From Malaya genurostris (lineage: Eukaryota > Arthropoda > Insecta > Diptera > Culicidae), in assembly GCF_030247185.1 (NCBI RefSeq), contig NC_080571.1, positions 31,045,753 to 31,109,752 on the forward strand: a stretch of 64,000 nt of DNA, written 5' to 3'. A program made the translations under genes and the position numbers. The notes below the pieces were generated by a model, which worked only from the letters and a program-made list of their open reading frames with translations, was not told the DNA's origin and searched no databases. Shown one piece after another: positions 53,679 to 63,479 of this stretch; position 1 is the first letter of the stretch, and each line of letters opens with the position of its first letter.

Positions 53679-54674
53679 ATGAGTGAACCAAACGAACAAA
53701 AGCTACCGCCGGTACGAAAGAATCCAAAAATTGTTGACTTCAGGCAGTGCAAAATTCGACCTTCGATACGAGAACTTGAAGGTTTGCTTAAGGAGCAAAT
53801 GCATCTTGACATTAAACGTGTGCATTTACTTCAATGCAATAAGACAAATAATGTTGTTTACATCCAGTTTTATAAAGAGTTGGATGCAATTCAATTCGCA
53901 AAAGACAATAATAATGTGCATTGTGTGGAGCACGAGAACATTAAGTACAACATTCCAGTATATATGGAAGATAGTGCTATAGAAGTACGTGTGCATGATC
54001 TTCCCTCAAGCGTCATCGATCCTTATATTCCCAAAACTATGTCCCAATACGTGGAGATTCGAAAAAGAAAAGGGGAAGAACTTTTTCCCCGGTATTCTAG
54101 ATGGCGTACGTTTGTTACGCATGCGCTTGAAAAGGCCTATACCTTCTTATGTAAGTGCAAATCACTTGTTACCTATGACAATCAGATGGCCACATGTCAA
54201 TATTGCCAAAAAGCTGTTCATTACGGTAAGCCATGTGATAAACTGGACAAGAAGACAACTATACCAAAGGACAACGGTGCTTCCTTCACACCATCCCTAA
54301 GCAACCCCAGTACACCTGTGACAGTCACTAACAACAGTGAAGCATCCGCTTCAACGAAACCATTCGACGTATCCCCTATAGAACAAAGTACACCAGCTGC
54401 AGTTAACAGCTTACCATCCAACCAACCAGCAACTGCAAACAATGTACAACAAGGCGCATCTACAGTAACTAGCAACGAAATCAACAACAATACCACGGCA
54501 ATGGATGACGAGACGACCCACGAACAAACTGCCCCTCAATCCTCGCAGGAGGGAAACGGAAGCTCCTTTCCCCCTAGAAAAAGGGTGACAACGAGATCCA
54601 ATACAAAAAATTTTTTAGTCAAATACTCAGCTCAATCGGCCACGAAAACCTTGTACGCAAATAGGCCTGAATAA
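53679..54674 (+). pseudogene. LINE ORF1-type zinc-knuckle protein, ORF2 absent
   Basis: One open frame of 331 codons from ATG 53679 (a GTG upstream is unlikely). Residues 1-140 show RPSIRELEGLL, an RNA-binding-like segment (VVYIQFYKELDAIQFA) and IEVRVHDLPSSV. A CX2CX4HX4C knuckle, CQYCQKAVHYGKPC, is at about 172-185, followed by a Ser/Thr/Asn-rich tail. About 27 codons (54075-54155) look out of frame: the +1 frame there gives FFPGILDGVRLLRMRLKRPI, which fits the family better, and the original frame returns at SLVTYD. So two compensating indels are likely. An A-rich end follows at 54688-54695, with no RT domain. It resembles ORF1-only (half-LINE) copies. Confidence 0.65.
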
Positions 54675-54810
54675 AAATATCTTTTACAAAAAAAAGAGAA
54701 TCGATTGAGCGGTCTCTGAGATAATCGAGTGCACTTTTTCTTCAATTTTTGGCATATTTTACCTCGTTACTCCCAAACCGGGAGTTCGATCCGGGATGAT
54801 GATTTTTTGC

Positions 54811-55119
54811 TCTATAATCAATCGTTCGATATGTTATGGATAATATAGTAATTTATCGTAAGGATAAAAGTGGAAAAACTACCTAACGAATAATTTGACA
54901 TATCTCTTGGCAGCCGGCTGTCTGGAGTTTTACGGATTTCGGGAGTTTATTTCATGAACCGTACTTTCTGTAGAGATCGCATTGTTTACCAAGACATATC
55001 CCAACTCTTCTCTCATCTCTACTAGTACATCTCCTATCCTCGGCGAATGACCTTAAGGTTAAAACTGAGATTATATGAACAGTAACATAATGATTATAAG
55101 CTTCTATCAAAAGCAAAGT
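54811..55119. other. no gene recognised
   Basis: Short AT-rich spacer after the resumed CCGGAACC repeat (54699-54810). No coding or RNA feature is seen. Confidence 0.45.
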
Positions 55120-55315
55120 CTAGGTATTCCATTCCTTTTGTACAGTTTGATTTTCTGTTTCAACAGACTTCACGGCTGATTCATAGTGTACAGAACCAAT
55201 GCATGGCTGGTGCCACGATCTAACTGACACTAAAAATCCCTTCAGGTAGGGGCTTGAACATACGACAACTGGATTGTAAGATCAGCGCTTCCTGCATTTA
55301 AACCGCCAATCCAAG
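55120..55315 (-). mobile_element. tRNA-derived SINE, copy 1
   Basis: Minus-strand copy of the SINE best seen at 57902-58098. The tRNA-like head (right side) has TTGGCGGTTTAAATGCAGGA and a B-box relative TGTTCAAGCCCC. The tail ends GGAATGGAATACCTAG. The head is diverged. Confidence 0.75.
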
Positions 55316-55319
55316 GCTA

Positions 55320-55853
55320 CCTCAGCTCATCTCACAAAACAATAAAACGATATTGTATTCCTGAAGCTCACTGTTATTCTTTTAGCAGAAGAATGCTAGC
55401 ATTACTATTAGGTAAAGGTTGAGGGGCAATAGGTTCAATGGACATGATTTCGTTTGTAAGCTAACCAGCACTGTTTTTGTGCTTAGCAGCGTATTCCTAG
55501 TTTTGTATCTGTTTATGACCAGTTCATTTCTGAAACCAATGTTAGTTACATACATCAGCGCAGATAAAAGTTATATTCATTCACTCAAGGAAATAGCGAA
55601 AAAAAAGTCACTCTCTACTCCGCTTACAAATTGTGAGATTGAATAGTAATCGCTTAACGAATGTTGTTCATTAAGCTGTTGCTGAATATTTTAGCACTCA
55701 TCTATATAATTTTAAATTTTGTTTTTAAAACCGTTGTATCTTGGGAACGGTAGTATTACACAGAATTTAGTGAGCATCTATTTTTTTTATTTAAATATTT
55801 GAGTACTTTCAGAAAACTAGATTCAAAATTAAACAAAAAAATAGAAGCATTGC
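55320..55853. other. no gene recognised
   Basis: AT-rich; the 75-codon plus ORF at 55419-55646 has a hydrophobic stretch but no recognised motif. Confidence 0.35.
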
Positions 55854-56009
55854 TTTGGTATTTCATTTCTTTTGTGTAATTTGACCGTCTGTTTCAACAG
55901 ACTGGTGCTACGATCCTACTGACACTAAAAATCCTTCCAGGTTGGTACTCGAACATACGACAACCAGCTTGCAAGATCAGCGCCCTATGTATTGAGCTGC
56001 CAAACTGGG
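55854..56009 (-). mobile_element. tRNA-derived SINE, copy 2
   Basis: Minus-strand copy, shorter than the others because the segment between GTCTGTTGAAACAGA and the CACCAG region is deleted. The B-box relative TGTTCGAGTACC and the anticodon-arm region are recognisable. Confidence 0.75.
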
Positions 56010-56499
56010 TTTGCAATAATTTCGAAAAATACACCAAATTTTAGAAGACTGTTTTGTTAGTTATTTATTCTTCTTGACCTAGAGTACAAAAAGCTTCAAT
56101 TATAAGGTACAACATCTCAAAAGTAAAAATAAAAAATACCTTTGTAGAAATAATCGAAAAATCTCGAAATATAAAAGTGCAGTTATGTTTAACAGTGATT
56201 ACTTTCTCTATATTAAAAAGAATACACTGCCTATGAAACCAAATTAATCAGACCAATCGTTTTCGAGATATATGTTTTTGAAAATTTCCAGGGAATTTCT
56301 GATAAGAGCCTTTTTAACAGCAATTCTGGAGTCAAAATTGTGAACTGATGATGAAAATTATCCTTTTTGATCATGAATACGAAACAATCAACCTTTGAAT
56401 TCAAATGGAATTGCGTTTGTTTACTGTTCGATATGGTCATTCTGAGCGTAAGCGGCTGGTGAATGTATCGAATGGGACACTAAAAGTGTAGCAAAAGGT

Positions 56500-57480
56500 G
56501 ATTACAAATTCATTATTCATAGTATTGTCCATCGCTAGTCACAACTTTTTCCCATTTTCTGGCAATTCACGGACACCCCTTCCCAAAATTTTTTGATCAG
56601 CCGCAAATCACGAATGGATCCATTTTTTGATTATTTAACTATCATAATTGAAGAAGCTGCATCAATCGTAACGAATAGTAATCGGAAGGAGCGATGTCTG
56701 GACTATACGGCGGGTGGGGTAGGCTTACTATTTGAGCGATTCTAATGTCGTTTTCGCTTGATACCAAACCTAACCCAGTTTCCACCCTTACTGCTGTCAA
56801 ACCGTTTGTTTGAAGCTAGTTTCGAACCTAGTTTCAACGTTGTTGAACTGAAAATCAAGTCAGTTTCGAACCTGGTTGTTATATCAGGTTGGCTCAAATT
56901 CCCGTTGCTAAGTGCGAAACCAACACAGTTTCATGAAAAGTGTTTGTTTGATGAAACTACCCTGGGTCAGTTCCAGGTTTTTCAAGCGAAAACGATATAA
57001 GTATATTTTACCGACTGCAATACGAGGGTGGGGATTGAATTGTTGCCAAATTACTTTATCGTTTCCATCGATGTATTGACTGTTTTTCTTGCAATGTTCG
57101 GCTCGAACGTATTAATTGTTGTTAGTAGACCTCTTCCGTGACCTCTCCTTTCACTCGGTTACATTAGCTATACCACACAAGCTGAGCATAACCATCAGGC
57201 CATGAATATCCTGAGCAGCTGTCGATGATTGTGCATGGCCGTATGTCCATCCATACGTTACCCAACGTTTTGGACTATCGCAATGGACCCATTTTACATC
57301 GCCAGTAATTATTCAATGAAAAAAAACCCTTTCTTTTGTACCGTTGAAATGGTTGTACGCACGTGTATAAACGGAGTTTGACGTCTTTTAGCTTCAATTC
57401 ATACGGCACCCAATTGCTTACCTTACCAGATCTCTCCCATTGCTTTGAAACGTTAGCAAATGGCTGACTGTGTAACTTGG
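56500..57480 (-). pseudogene. mariner transposase relic split by a MITE
   Basis: Minus-strand pieces: HSQPFANVSKQWERSGKVSN and WVPYELKLKDVKLRL (about 57395-57475, linker before the catalytic core), IITGDVKWVHCDSPKR (first-Asp block, about 57290), SSTAAQDIHGLMVML (about 57200), then, beyond an inserted MITE, TPPYSPDIAPSDYYS (third-Asp block, about 56690) and KWEKVVTSDGQYYE near the C-terminus (about 56520). Frameshifts and stops are frequent. The order and motifs are those of DD34D mariners. Terminal repeats were not resolved. Confidence 0.78.
56748..56995. mobile_element. 248-bp MITE nested in mariner relic
   Basis: Perfect 14-bp terminal inverted repeats, TCGTTTTCGCTTGA at 56748-56761 and its inverse at 56982-56995, with partial pairing further in. 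The interior has CAGTTTC and GTTTCGAACCT words in both orientations. It interrupts the mariner pseudogene exactly between the regions for the second and third catalytic blocks. Confidence 0.8.
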
Positions 57481-57901
57481 AGTGATTTTGATTTTGTACG
57501 CTTCAGCTAAATGACACATAACGATTCAGATATTGTAATGACTGTAGCTTTCCCAAGCATATTAGAATAGGTAAAACACTGCAATAAAAATCAAGTTACT
57601 GCATTTGTATGAAAACGGCACGAACTTTTTTATACACCTATTAGTATTCGTTTTCTCAGCCCGTCCTTCAGTTTCGTTTCGATAGCCTAGCTAACAAAAA
57701 ACGATTCGCGATTTCTGCAAATTTATGCTTGGAAAAATTTTAGCAACATAGGAAAACAGCCTTATTGCAAAACGTAAAAGCAGGTTTCTTCGCTTTTGTT
57801 TAGTGGAAATTCAAAATAAAAACATCGGTTCATGTTTTTAAATAAAATGATGTTTTTACGAAGATTTATTTAGCTATAGCGGAGAAACTGCTTGTTGGTG
57901 T

Positions 57902-58098
57902 GGGTTGGGTTGGCGGTTCAATGCATAGGGCGCTGGTCTTACAAACCAGTTGTCGTATGTTCGAGCCCCGACCTGGAAGGATTCGTAGTGTCAGTAGAAT
58001 CGTAGCACCAGCCATGCACTGTTTCTGTACACTCTGAATCGGCTGCGAAGTCTGTTGAAACAGAAAATCAAATTCCACTACAGGAATGTAATACCAAG
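57902..58098 (+). mobile_element. tRNA-Val-like SINE, best copy
   Basis: The 5' head reads GGGTTGGCGGTTCAATGCAT (A-box-like), then a perfect anticodon arm CTGGT-CTTACAA-ACCAG with anticodon TAC (valine), then the B box TGTTCGAGCCCC (57958-57969). Pol III would start here. The body has GATTCGTAGTGTCAGTAGAA and GTCTGTTGAAACAGA, and the tail ends GGAATGTAATACCAAG. Four copies in this window share head, body and tail. It may correspond to a known mosquito SINE such as Feilai; I cannot confirm that. Confidence 0.8.
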
Positions 58099-59527
58099 AT
58101 TTTGGAGAAACTGCTTTTGGGTTTTTTCTACAATGGCTGTTTTTCTAAGATTGTAAGTAGAACCTTTACATTCGTAATGAAGTTCGTTCAAGACAACACT
58201 ATTTTCATCACTACAAATAACTATAGATAGCATATTCTGAGACCTTCGATGGTACTCTGAAAGGATAGTATTAAATCTGTGACGCGATGTAATAACGGCG
58301 AAATCCAATCACCGCCACGAGTCTCCTTCTCGCATTTATTCAACACGATTCCAGTGAAACGAAAGAAGCTGTAAAACAACCAACCAGCAGAAACGGCAGC
58401 CCGGATAAGTGAATCGCGCATTCTTCGCATTCCACTGCGGTTGTTTAACTCTTATTCTGCGTATTTTATGGAAAGGATTTCCGCGCACTGCATTTGTTTT
58501 TTGGTGTGTTGAGCAGGTATCAGCACATTTTTCTCCTCATCGGATGGTTTGTTTTGAACGTTCTCCGGTTGCAAGCGTTCTAACCTAGTCATTGGAAATT
58601 CGTGAATCAGCTGTAAAACTAATCCGCGCCACAGCTCGGATGTTTTCTTTGTTGCTAGTTTGGCTCCCAGTCGATTACCCATGTGTCATAACCTGCCATG
58701 CGAATTGTGAATACACTTGCAGCCGAGAAATGGCGCGTGTAGCCACCGATCGGTGCATTTCTACGACGCATTATCAGTCATCAGTCCAGTGTGCAGTTTA
58801 AGTAAATATTTTTCCGTTTTTCCTCGTGTTCGTGGCGATTGACGCACAATCAGCCGGTGTGAAGTCACTGAAGTCAGCAGTCATTTGCGCCGATGACGAG
58901 AGTCTTTCCGAAGAGACGCAACCACACTTTCAATCAGTTTGTTTTGAATGCACGTGTCAGGATTAGCTCGTTGTTGCGATACTTTCAGCGCGAGTTTGGT
59001 TGGAAATTTCTGATGAGTTCACCGTAGAGTTCGACGACGCAGTTAATTGCATCGATTCTCGATTATGGATTACTTTATGACTTCTAGTATTTTTAATTAT
59101 TAGTAGTTAATGGGATAATATAGGACGATATTAGATATGTTTTTTTTTGCTGTTGGTTTCCTTGTTCGAGTTTATTCAGTCGCAATTTTATTTACAACAA
59201 CTTTGTCTTTGTGACTTCATCACTAAGTCAAGTACGAACAGATGGAGAGTGCTTCATTCATTGCACAGTGAAACTGTTCAAAACTTTTGGGTTTTGGTTG
59301 CTATATTTGTAAAACAGTATGGACACTATTAACGAAAAATTAAACTAAACCTCTCATTTTTCGTTATTAGTTGCTTCTTACTTACTTTTTAATTGGAATG
59401 TTGCATGGAATGTGCAAAATACCATTCTTGAACAATAGTATCGTATAAGGTCGATGGAATGTATCACTAACGACATTTGTTCGTTAGATGTGTTTAACGC
59501 ATTTCGAGATTCGTTTTCGAAAGTGTT
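58099..59527. other. unique block with possible promoter
   Basis: 58290-59000 is GC-richer and non-repetitive. Two overlapping insect Initiator words (TCAGTCATCAGTCC) lie at about 58771-58785, followed by leader-like sequence. A 44-codon frame starts at ATG 58890 (MTRVFPKRRNHTFNQF) and ends in TAG. A plus-strand transcription start is possible but unproven; no recognised protein follows. 59000-59527 is AT-rich and holds nothing I can name. Confidence 0.25.
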
Positions 59528-59588
59528 TTCACAGTAGCTCAACGGAAGAGCACTGATTTGAAAAGTTCACTTGTTCGAGTCCTGTGCA
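59528..59588 (+). tRNA. tRNA-like pseudogene or SINE head
   Basis: TAGCTCAACGG (59535-59545) fits a Pol III A box with a D stem GCTC/GAGC, and TGTTCGAGTCC (59572-59582) fits a B box. TTCACAG and CTGTGCA pair at six of seven positions as an acceptor stem. The total of 61 nt is too short and the anticodon and T arms do not fold well, so this is a degraded tRNA-derived sequence and not a functional tRNA. It is different from the valine-like SINE. Confidence 0.4.
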
Positions 59589-60153
59589 TCTTTTCAAAAG
59601 AGTTAGAATAAAATTAAAATTGATTAGGTTCTCTTAGCTTAAAAGATTATTTTCAACTAACTTCTTTTTTGGTGCTTCGTTAACTTCATATGAAATGAGC
59701 GAAGCACTTGTGAAAAAATACCAACAAATTCAAATCCACCGTAACTAGTTAGCAACAATGGAGCCAAAAATTACTTACCTATTCGCGGTATTACTTGGTA
59801 TTATGTTAAGTTCATGTTCATAATAAATCCGTAACTGAAACCCCACATGAAAAAAACTTTCGCATCGTCTTCGACTTGTTAGTACACAACAGTTCAGTTT
59901 AAACTGCCTGTGCGGTGTAGCAGTTTAACTTAACCAGTTTAGTCTCAAAATTATTATTTAAGCTCCAGTAGTGATCTCGCATACTCAAATCATAAGCTAG
60001 TTAGAGTGAGATCTGCTGTCTCTGCTCGATCCATTTGATTTACTTCAAGGGTAAGATGAAAATAGGTACATTCGCTTTGAGTTTTCGCGTTCCTGTAACT
60101 GATACTGATGTACAATAGTCGAACTACAGGGTGGGCCATTTCCAAAAGTTTCC
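59589..60153. other. no gene; repeat fragments
   Basis: 59866-59945 is a partial copy of the 62.9-kb MITE (CATCGTCTTCGACTTGTTAG and a GTTTAAACTGCC hairpin). CTACAGGGTGGGCCATTT at 60124-60141 resembles the terminal repeat of DD41D-type elements and may be a solo end into which the LINE below inserted. Confidence 0.4.
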
Positions 60154-60515
60154 GGATGGATCGACAGACCCCACGGCGAAGTCAACTTTGGCCTGACGCA
60201 GTTTCTCACAGGTCACGGTTGTTTTAGGTAGTACCTACACAGGTTCGGCCACGCAGCATCTCCTGCTTGTCCTGGCTGCCCAAATGAGCTCGAGACGGCA
60301 GAAAACGTCCTGTTTGCCTGTCCCCGCTTTGCGACACAAATGAATGGTCTACTGGATGTATGTGGCAGAGAAACTACATCAGAGAACCTAGTCCAGAGGA
60401 TGTGCCACAGGGAGGAGAACTGGAACGCAGTGTCGACCGCGACCTCCCAGATCGCGGGCATCTTGCAGCGGAATTGGAGCGCAGAACAACAGGCAGCAGC
60501 GACCGCCGACCGCTA
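60154..60515 (+). pseudogene. R1-like LINE ORF2 C-terminus
   Basis: The plus frame reads GWIDRPHGEVNFGLTQFL, TGHGCFR, a stop, then YLHRFGHAASPACPGCPNE, ETAENVLFACPRFATQ and a C-terminus ending around QQAAATADR at 60515. This is the region after the RT domain in R1/Loa-type LINEs, with the terminal CCHC knuckle (CPGC...H...C). The expected His is Asn here (AENVLFAC). GC-rich codons contrast strongly with the surroundings. It is 5'-truncated and carries one in-frame stop, so it is dead. Confidence 0.75.
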
Positions 60516-61400
60516 AAGAGGGATCAGCGAACATGCGTCGGTTCGGGAGTTTATCCATTGTCGGGGATGTCTCCGTCGGTGTAGTCTAAATCCTTCCTCG
60601 AGGATTAGACGAGTAGATTGCGACGTAGCTCCGGTATGGATCATCGGAACGTCAGTGAACCGGAAGCCATCCTCCAACCGGAATCATTGAAGTGACCCAG
60701 GCATCCTGCCGATCGACCCGTTCACAGGTTTCGGAAGCGACGGTTACGGGAGAACTTCCATCGCCAAGTAATTCTTCGCCGATGTAGGCTAAATCATTCA
60801 CCGGGGACTAGCCGAGTAGAATCCACAGCATCGAAGTTGAGTCGTCGGGCGCCAGTGAACCGGAAGCCACGCTCCAACCGGAATCACAGGATCGACCTCG
60901 GCACTCATCCGAGTGTCCCGTGTGACGAAACACGAGATTCTGTGTTGGGAGAAACTCTTTCGTCGGAGAGATTGCGACGTAACTCCGGTATGGATCGTCG
61001 GGGTGCCAGTGAACCGGAAGTCATCCTCCAGCCGGAATCACTGGACCGACCCAGGCATTTCCATTGTCGGGGAACTTTTCCGTAGGTGTAGGCTAGATCC
61101 ATCGTTGGGGATTAGCCGAGTAGTTCGTGACGTAGACCAGCCCTGGGTCGTCGAGGCCTGTAGCGAAACGAGTGGCTCAAAGTAGAGAGATAAATGGTCC
61201 AAAAGTAGGAGAGAACGTCGCAGATGTCCATGGCGATGCATAAGTCCGGGAAGGGTGCTTTGAGCACCGATAGCCTTCCACCTCGAAGTAATACCTAACG
61301 GTAGTTCCTGGGAGGTAGGGTTGGAGATCCAAGGTGTTTTAGTGGGTAGTTCCTATTATGCAGTGGTAGTCCTGTGGAGATGCCCACACTCTGTTTTACG
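60516..61400 (+). repeat. LINE 3' UTR with three imperfect repeats
   Basis: The core AGTGAACCGGAAGCCATCCT followed by CCGGAATCA occurs at 60654, 60854 and 61008. Longer shared blocks are ATTGCGACGTARCTCCGGTA (60617 and 60971) and a GATGTAGGCTAAAT..GGGGACTAGCCGAGTAG type (60590, 60783 and 61087). GC content matches the upstream ORF, so this is taken as the 3' UTR of the same LINE. ORFs crossing it are by-products. Confidence 0.75.
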
Positions 61401-61424
61401 TGCATTTCACCTTGTTAAAAAGGT

Positions 61425-62046
61425 GTGGGCCATTTAAAGTGGAAGCATTTGTTTCATAACAAAATGTATGAAAATTATAATTTTTTTTTATTTTAGTTCT
61501 AGAAGATAGGTTACTGCTAATTTTTGAAAATTTACCAATGGTCTTGAGTACAAAATGTACCCTTTTTTGGCATTTTCCATCGTTTTGGCCAATGTCGATA
61601 TGGCGGTGATTTCGGGTGATCTCGGAAAGTCGGGCCAGTCGAAATGACTCGATAACGATCGCCATTAACAGTTTTCGTTGCTCCATCATCGTTTTGGAAA
61701 AAAACACCATATCCGCACAAATATCACATCAAAGTGTAACTTTTTGGTCGTATAGAGGCTGTTCCTCAATTAACTGAAGTTTTCAGTGGTATACAAACGA
61801 CCATTTTATTTATTAACGCATCCATTTAATGTGAAAATGAGCATGACATGATAATTTTTCGCCAAAAGTTGGCCTCGTATTGAATGTAGAGCTGAACAAT
61901 TTCAGCGCGTTGTTTTGGTGTGTACTGTTACATGGTGTAATTGTCCTGGAATGACGTTTCCAACGGGGTATGTCATTAGTCGATCTGATAATTATATCGA
62001 AAATTATTAGGTTACCCGATGCTTCCACTTTAAATGGCTTACCCTG
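61425..62046 (-). mobile_element. internally deleted DD41D element
   Basis: The right end, read outward from a TA, is CAGGGTAAGCCATTTAAAGT, and the left end is GTGGGCCATTTAAAGTGGAA; both continue as GGAAGCAT. At about 620 bp it is much shorter than a full copy. Only the first part of the transposase and fragments around the VNGDRYR motif remain on the minus strand. Confidence 0.75.
61600..61935 (-). pseudogene. DD41D transposase remnant
   Basis: From ATG 61935 the frame gives M, a stop, then QYTPKQRAEIVQLYI, the N-terminal HTH start in this family. After a large deletion TVNGDRYRVI (about 61660) appears, followed by RLARLSEITRNHRHID-like sequence in another frame. No catalytic Asp block survives intact. 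Identification is from the N-terminal and VNGDRYR motifs shared with 35815-36525. Confidence 0.65.
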
Positions 62047-62369
62047 TATTTTTTCAGCGGGCTTCTTCGAGTTAAAGCGAAGACATTGTTTTCGATTTTA
62101 TCACAATTTGTTAATTGAAAGTCGAGCTATCCTCAAAACTTCATGGCGAGTGATTATACTAATGAGATGAGCTAAATTTTCTCCAAAATGGTTACTCCGA
62201 TTTTATTAATTTAGATTCAAAAAAATGAAAAGGTCTTATGAAAATTTTGGAACCTCATCTAGTTTCGGCTTTTGATTCCTGCATTTATAAATGAATATGG
62301 TAAGATTAATGTAAATGATTTCTTTTCAATTCCGCAATCTGAGATCACAACCATCATTCACTATCATAC
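62047..62369. other. no gene; degenerate CCGGAACC-type unit
   Basis: Contains GAGATGAGCTAAATTTTCTC and AAAAGGTCTTATGA words reminiscent of the 180-bp family, strongly diverged. Confidence 0.35.
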
Positions 62370-62710
62370 ACTGAGGTCTTTTTTACGCGGCTTTTCGAAG
62401 TTACGTGGATTTTCGAAGTAACGCGGTTTTTAGGTAAATTTTCAAAGTTATCCGGTTTCCTTGTTAAGCCTTAGAAGTGCATGAAACGTCGAGATCTTGT
62501 GTTATCCCGAATTTTTTTATGTCAACTCATGACACTTGGAAAATTCTCGATTTTTTTTTCGAATTTTTTTTTAGATTACACCAAATCTCGACGTTTTATG
62601 CATTTCTAAGACATTTGGCATTCAAGATAAAATTTCGTTTTCGGAAATCTCAAAATTTTTGGAAGTCCCGAAGATGATTTTTTCCAAAAAAGAAATTTTG
62701 TTGAGCTTAC
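62370..62710. repeat. half of an ACGCGG fold-back MITE
   Basis: Left end TA-CACTGAGGTCTTTTTTACGC, then TTTTCGAAGTTACGTGGATT words. One unit in each orientation follows (ACGTCGAGATCTTGTGTTAT at 62486; CAAATCTCGACGTTTTATGC at 62581). The right TIR was not found, so the copy is probably truncated near 62710. Confidence 0.65.
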
Positions 62711-62877
62711 ACTACCCCGGTAACCAGTAAGCACTAATAATGGCAGTAAAGTAGCCTTTTATGAGCACCAAAAATTCTCATTGCTCTATATCTGCAAACC
62801 GAAAGTTAATCTGTTGTAAATCAATCAGAATTCATTTAGGGGTTAGCCAAGTTTTGTGCTAGTGCACATAACCGTTT

Positions 62878-63125
62878 TTATTATTTTTACGTTTCGTTCT
62901 TGACTCATCAGTGCAGAGCTGTTCCAGAAATAGTCGAAAACACGTTTTCGTTCGGCACGTCAGAAAAGACATTGCACTCCGTTGCAAAACAAAAAGTGTT
63001 CTGTAAGTAGCAAACAATTTTACGTCTGCTTAGCGATTCAAATTGAACTGCCGAGTTTAGCACTAAGCAGTTCAATTTGAACTGCTCTGCATTGATGAGT
63101 CAAAGACGAAACGTAAAAATAATAA
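62878..63125. mobile_element. MITE with ~47-bp terminal inverted repeats
   Basis: The left end TTATTATTTTTACGTTTCGT pairs with the right end ACGAAACGTAAAAATAATAA. Pairing continues through GACTCATCARTGCAGAGC with few mismatches. Inside is a second hairpin (CAAATTGAACTGC / GCAGTTCAATTTG). It is 248 bp and non-coding. Partial copies are at 31.6, 45.3, 46.0, 46.7, 49.9 and 59.9 kb. Confidence 0.85.
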
Positions 63126-63157
63126 ATCAGAATTCATCTTTCTGGATGCACACAAGC

Positions 63158-63346
63158 CTTGGTATTACATTCCTGTAGCGGAATTTGACCTTCTGTTTCC
63201 ACAGACTTCGCAGCCGATTCAGAGTGTACAGAACCATTGCATGGCTGGTACTACGATTCTACTGACGAATCCTTCCAGGTCGGGGCTCGAACATACGACA
63301 ACTGGTTTGTAAGACCAGTGCCCTATGTATTGAACCGCCAACCCGG
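63158..63346 (-). mobile_element. tRNA-Val-like SINE, copy 4
   Basis: Minus-strand copy, closest to 57902-58098. The right-hand head includes TTGGCGGTTCAATACATAGG, the anticodon arm CTGGT-CTTACAA-ACCAG and the B box TGTTCGAGCCCC. The left end is the tail GGAATGTAATACCAAG. Confidence 0.82.
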
Positions 63347-63479
63347 GACACACTAGTCATAAATAAGCATTACCTATAAATAGCCGTATATTTTGCCAAA
63401 GTCGACCCTAATCCAGTCTCAAAAGCTATTAAAATGCCCATTAGAAATTATTCACTGCCATAATACGGTATTAGCATGT

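Noticed and set aside
59528..59588. functional tRNA gene
   Set aside because: Too short, and the anticodon and T arms do not pair; reported only as a tRNA-like relic.
60837..61241. Arg/Ser-rich ORFs in the LINE 3' UTR
   Set aside because: They arise from the GC-rich repeated 3' UTR and change frame between repeat units.
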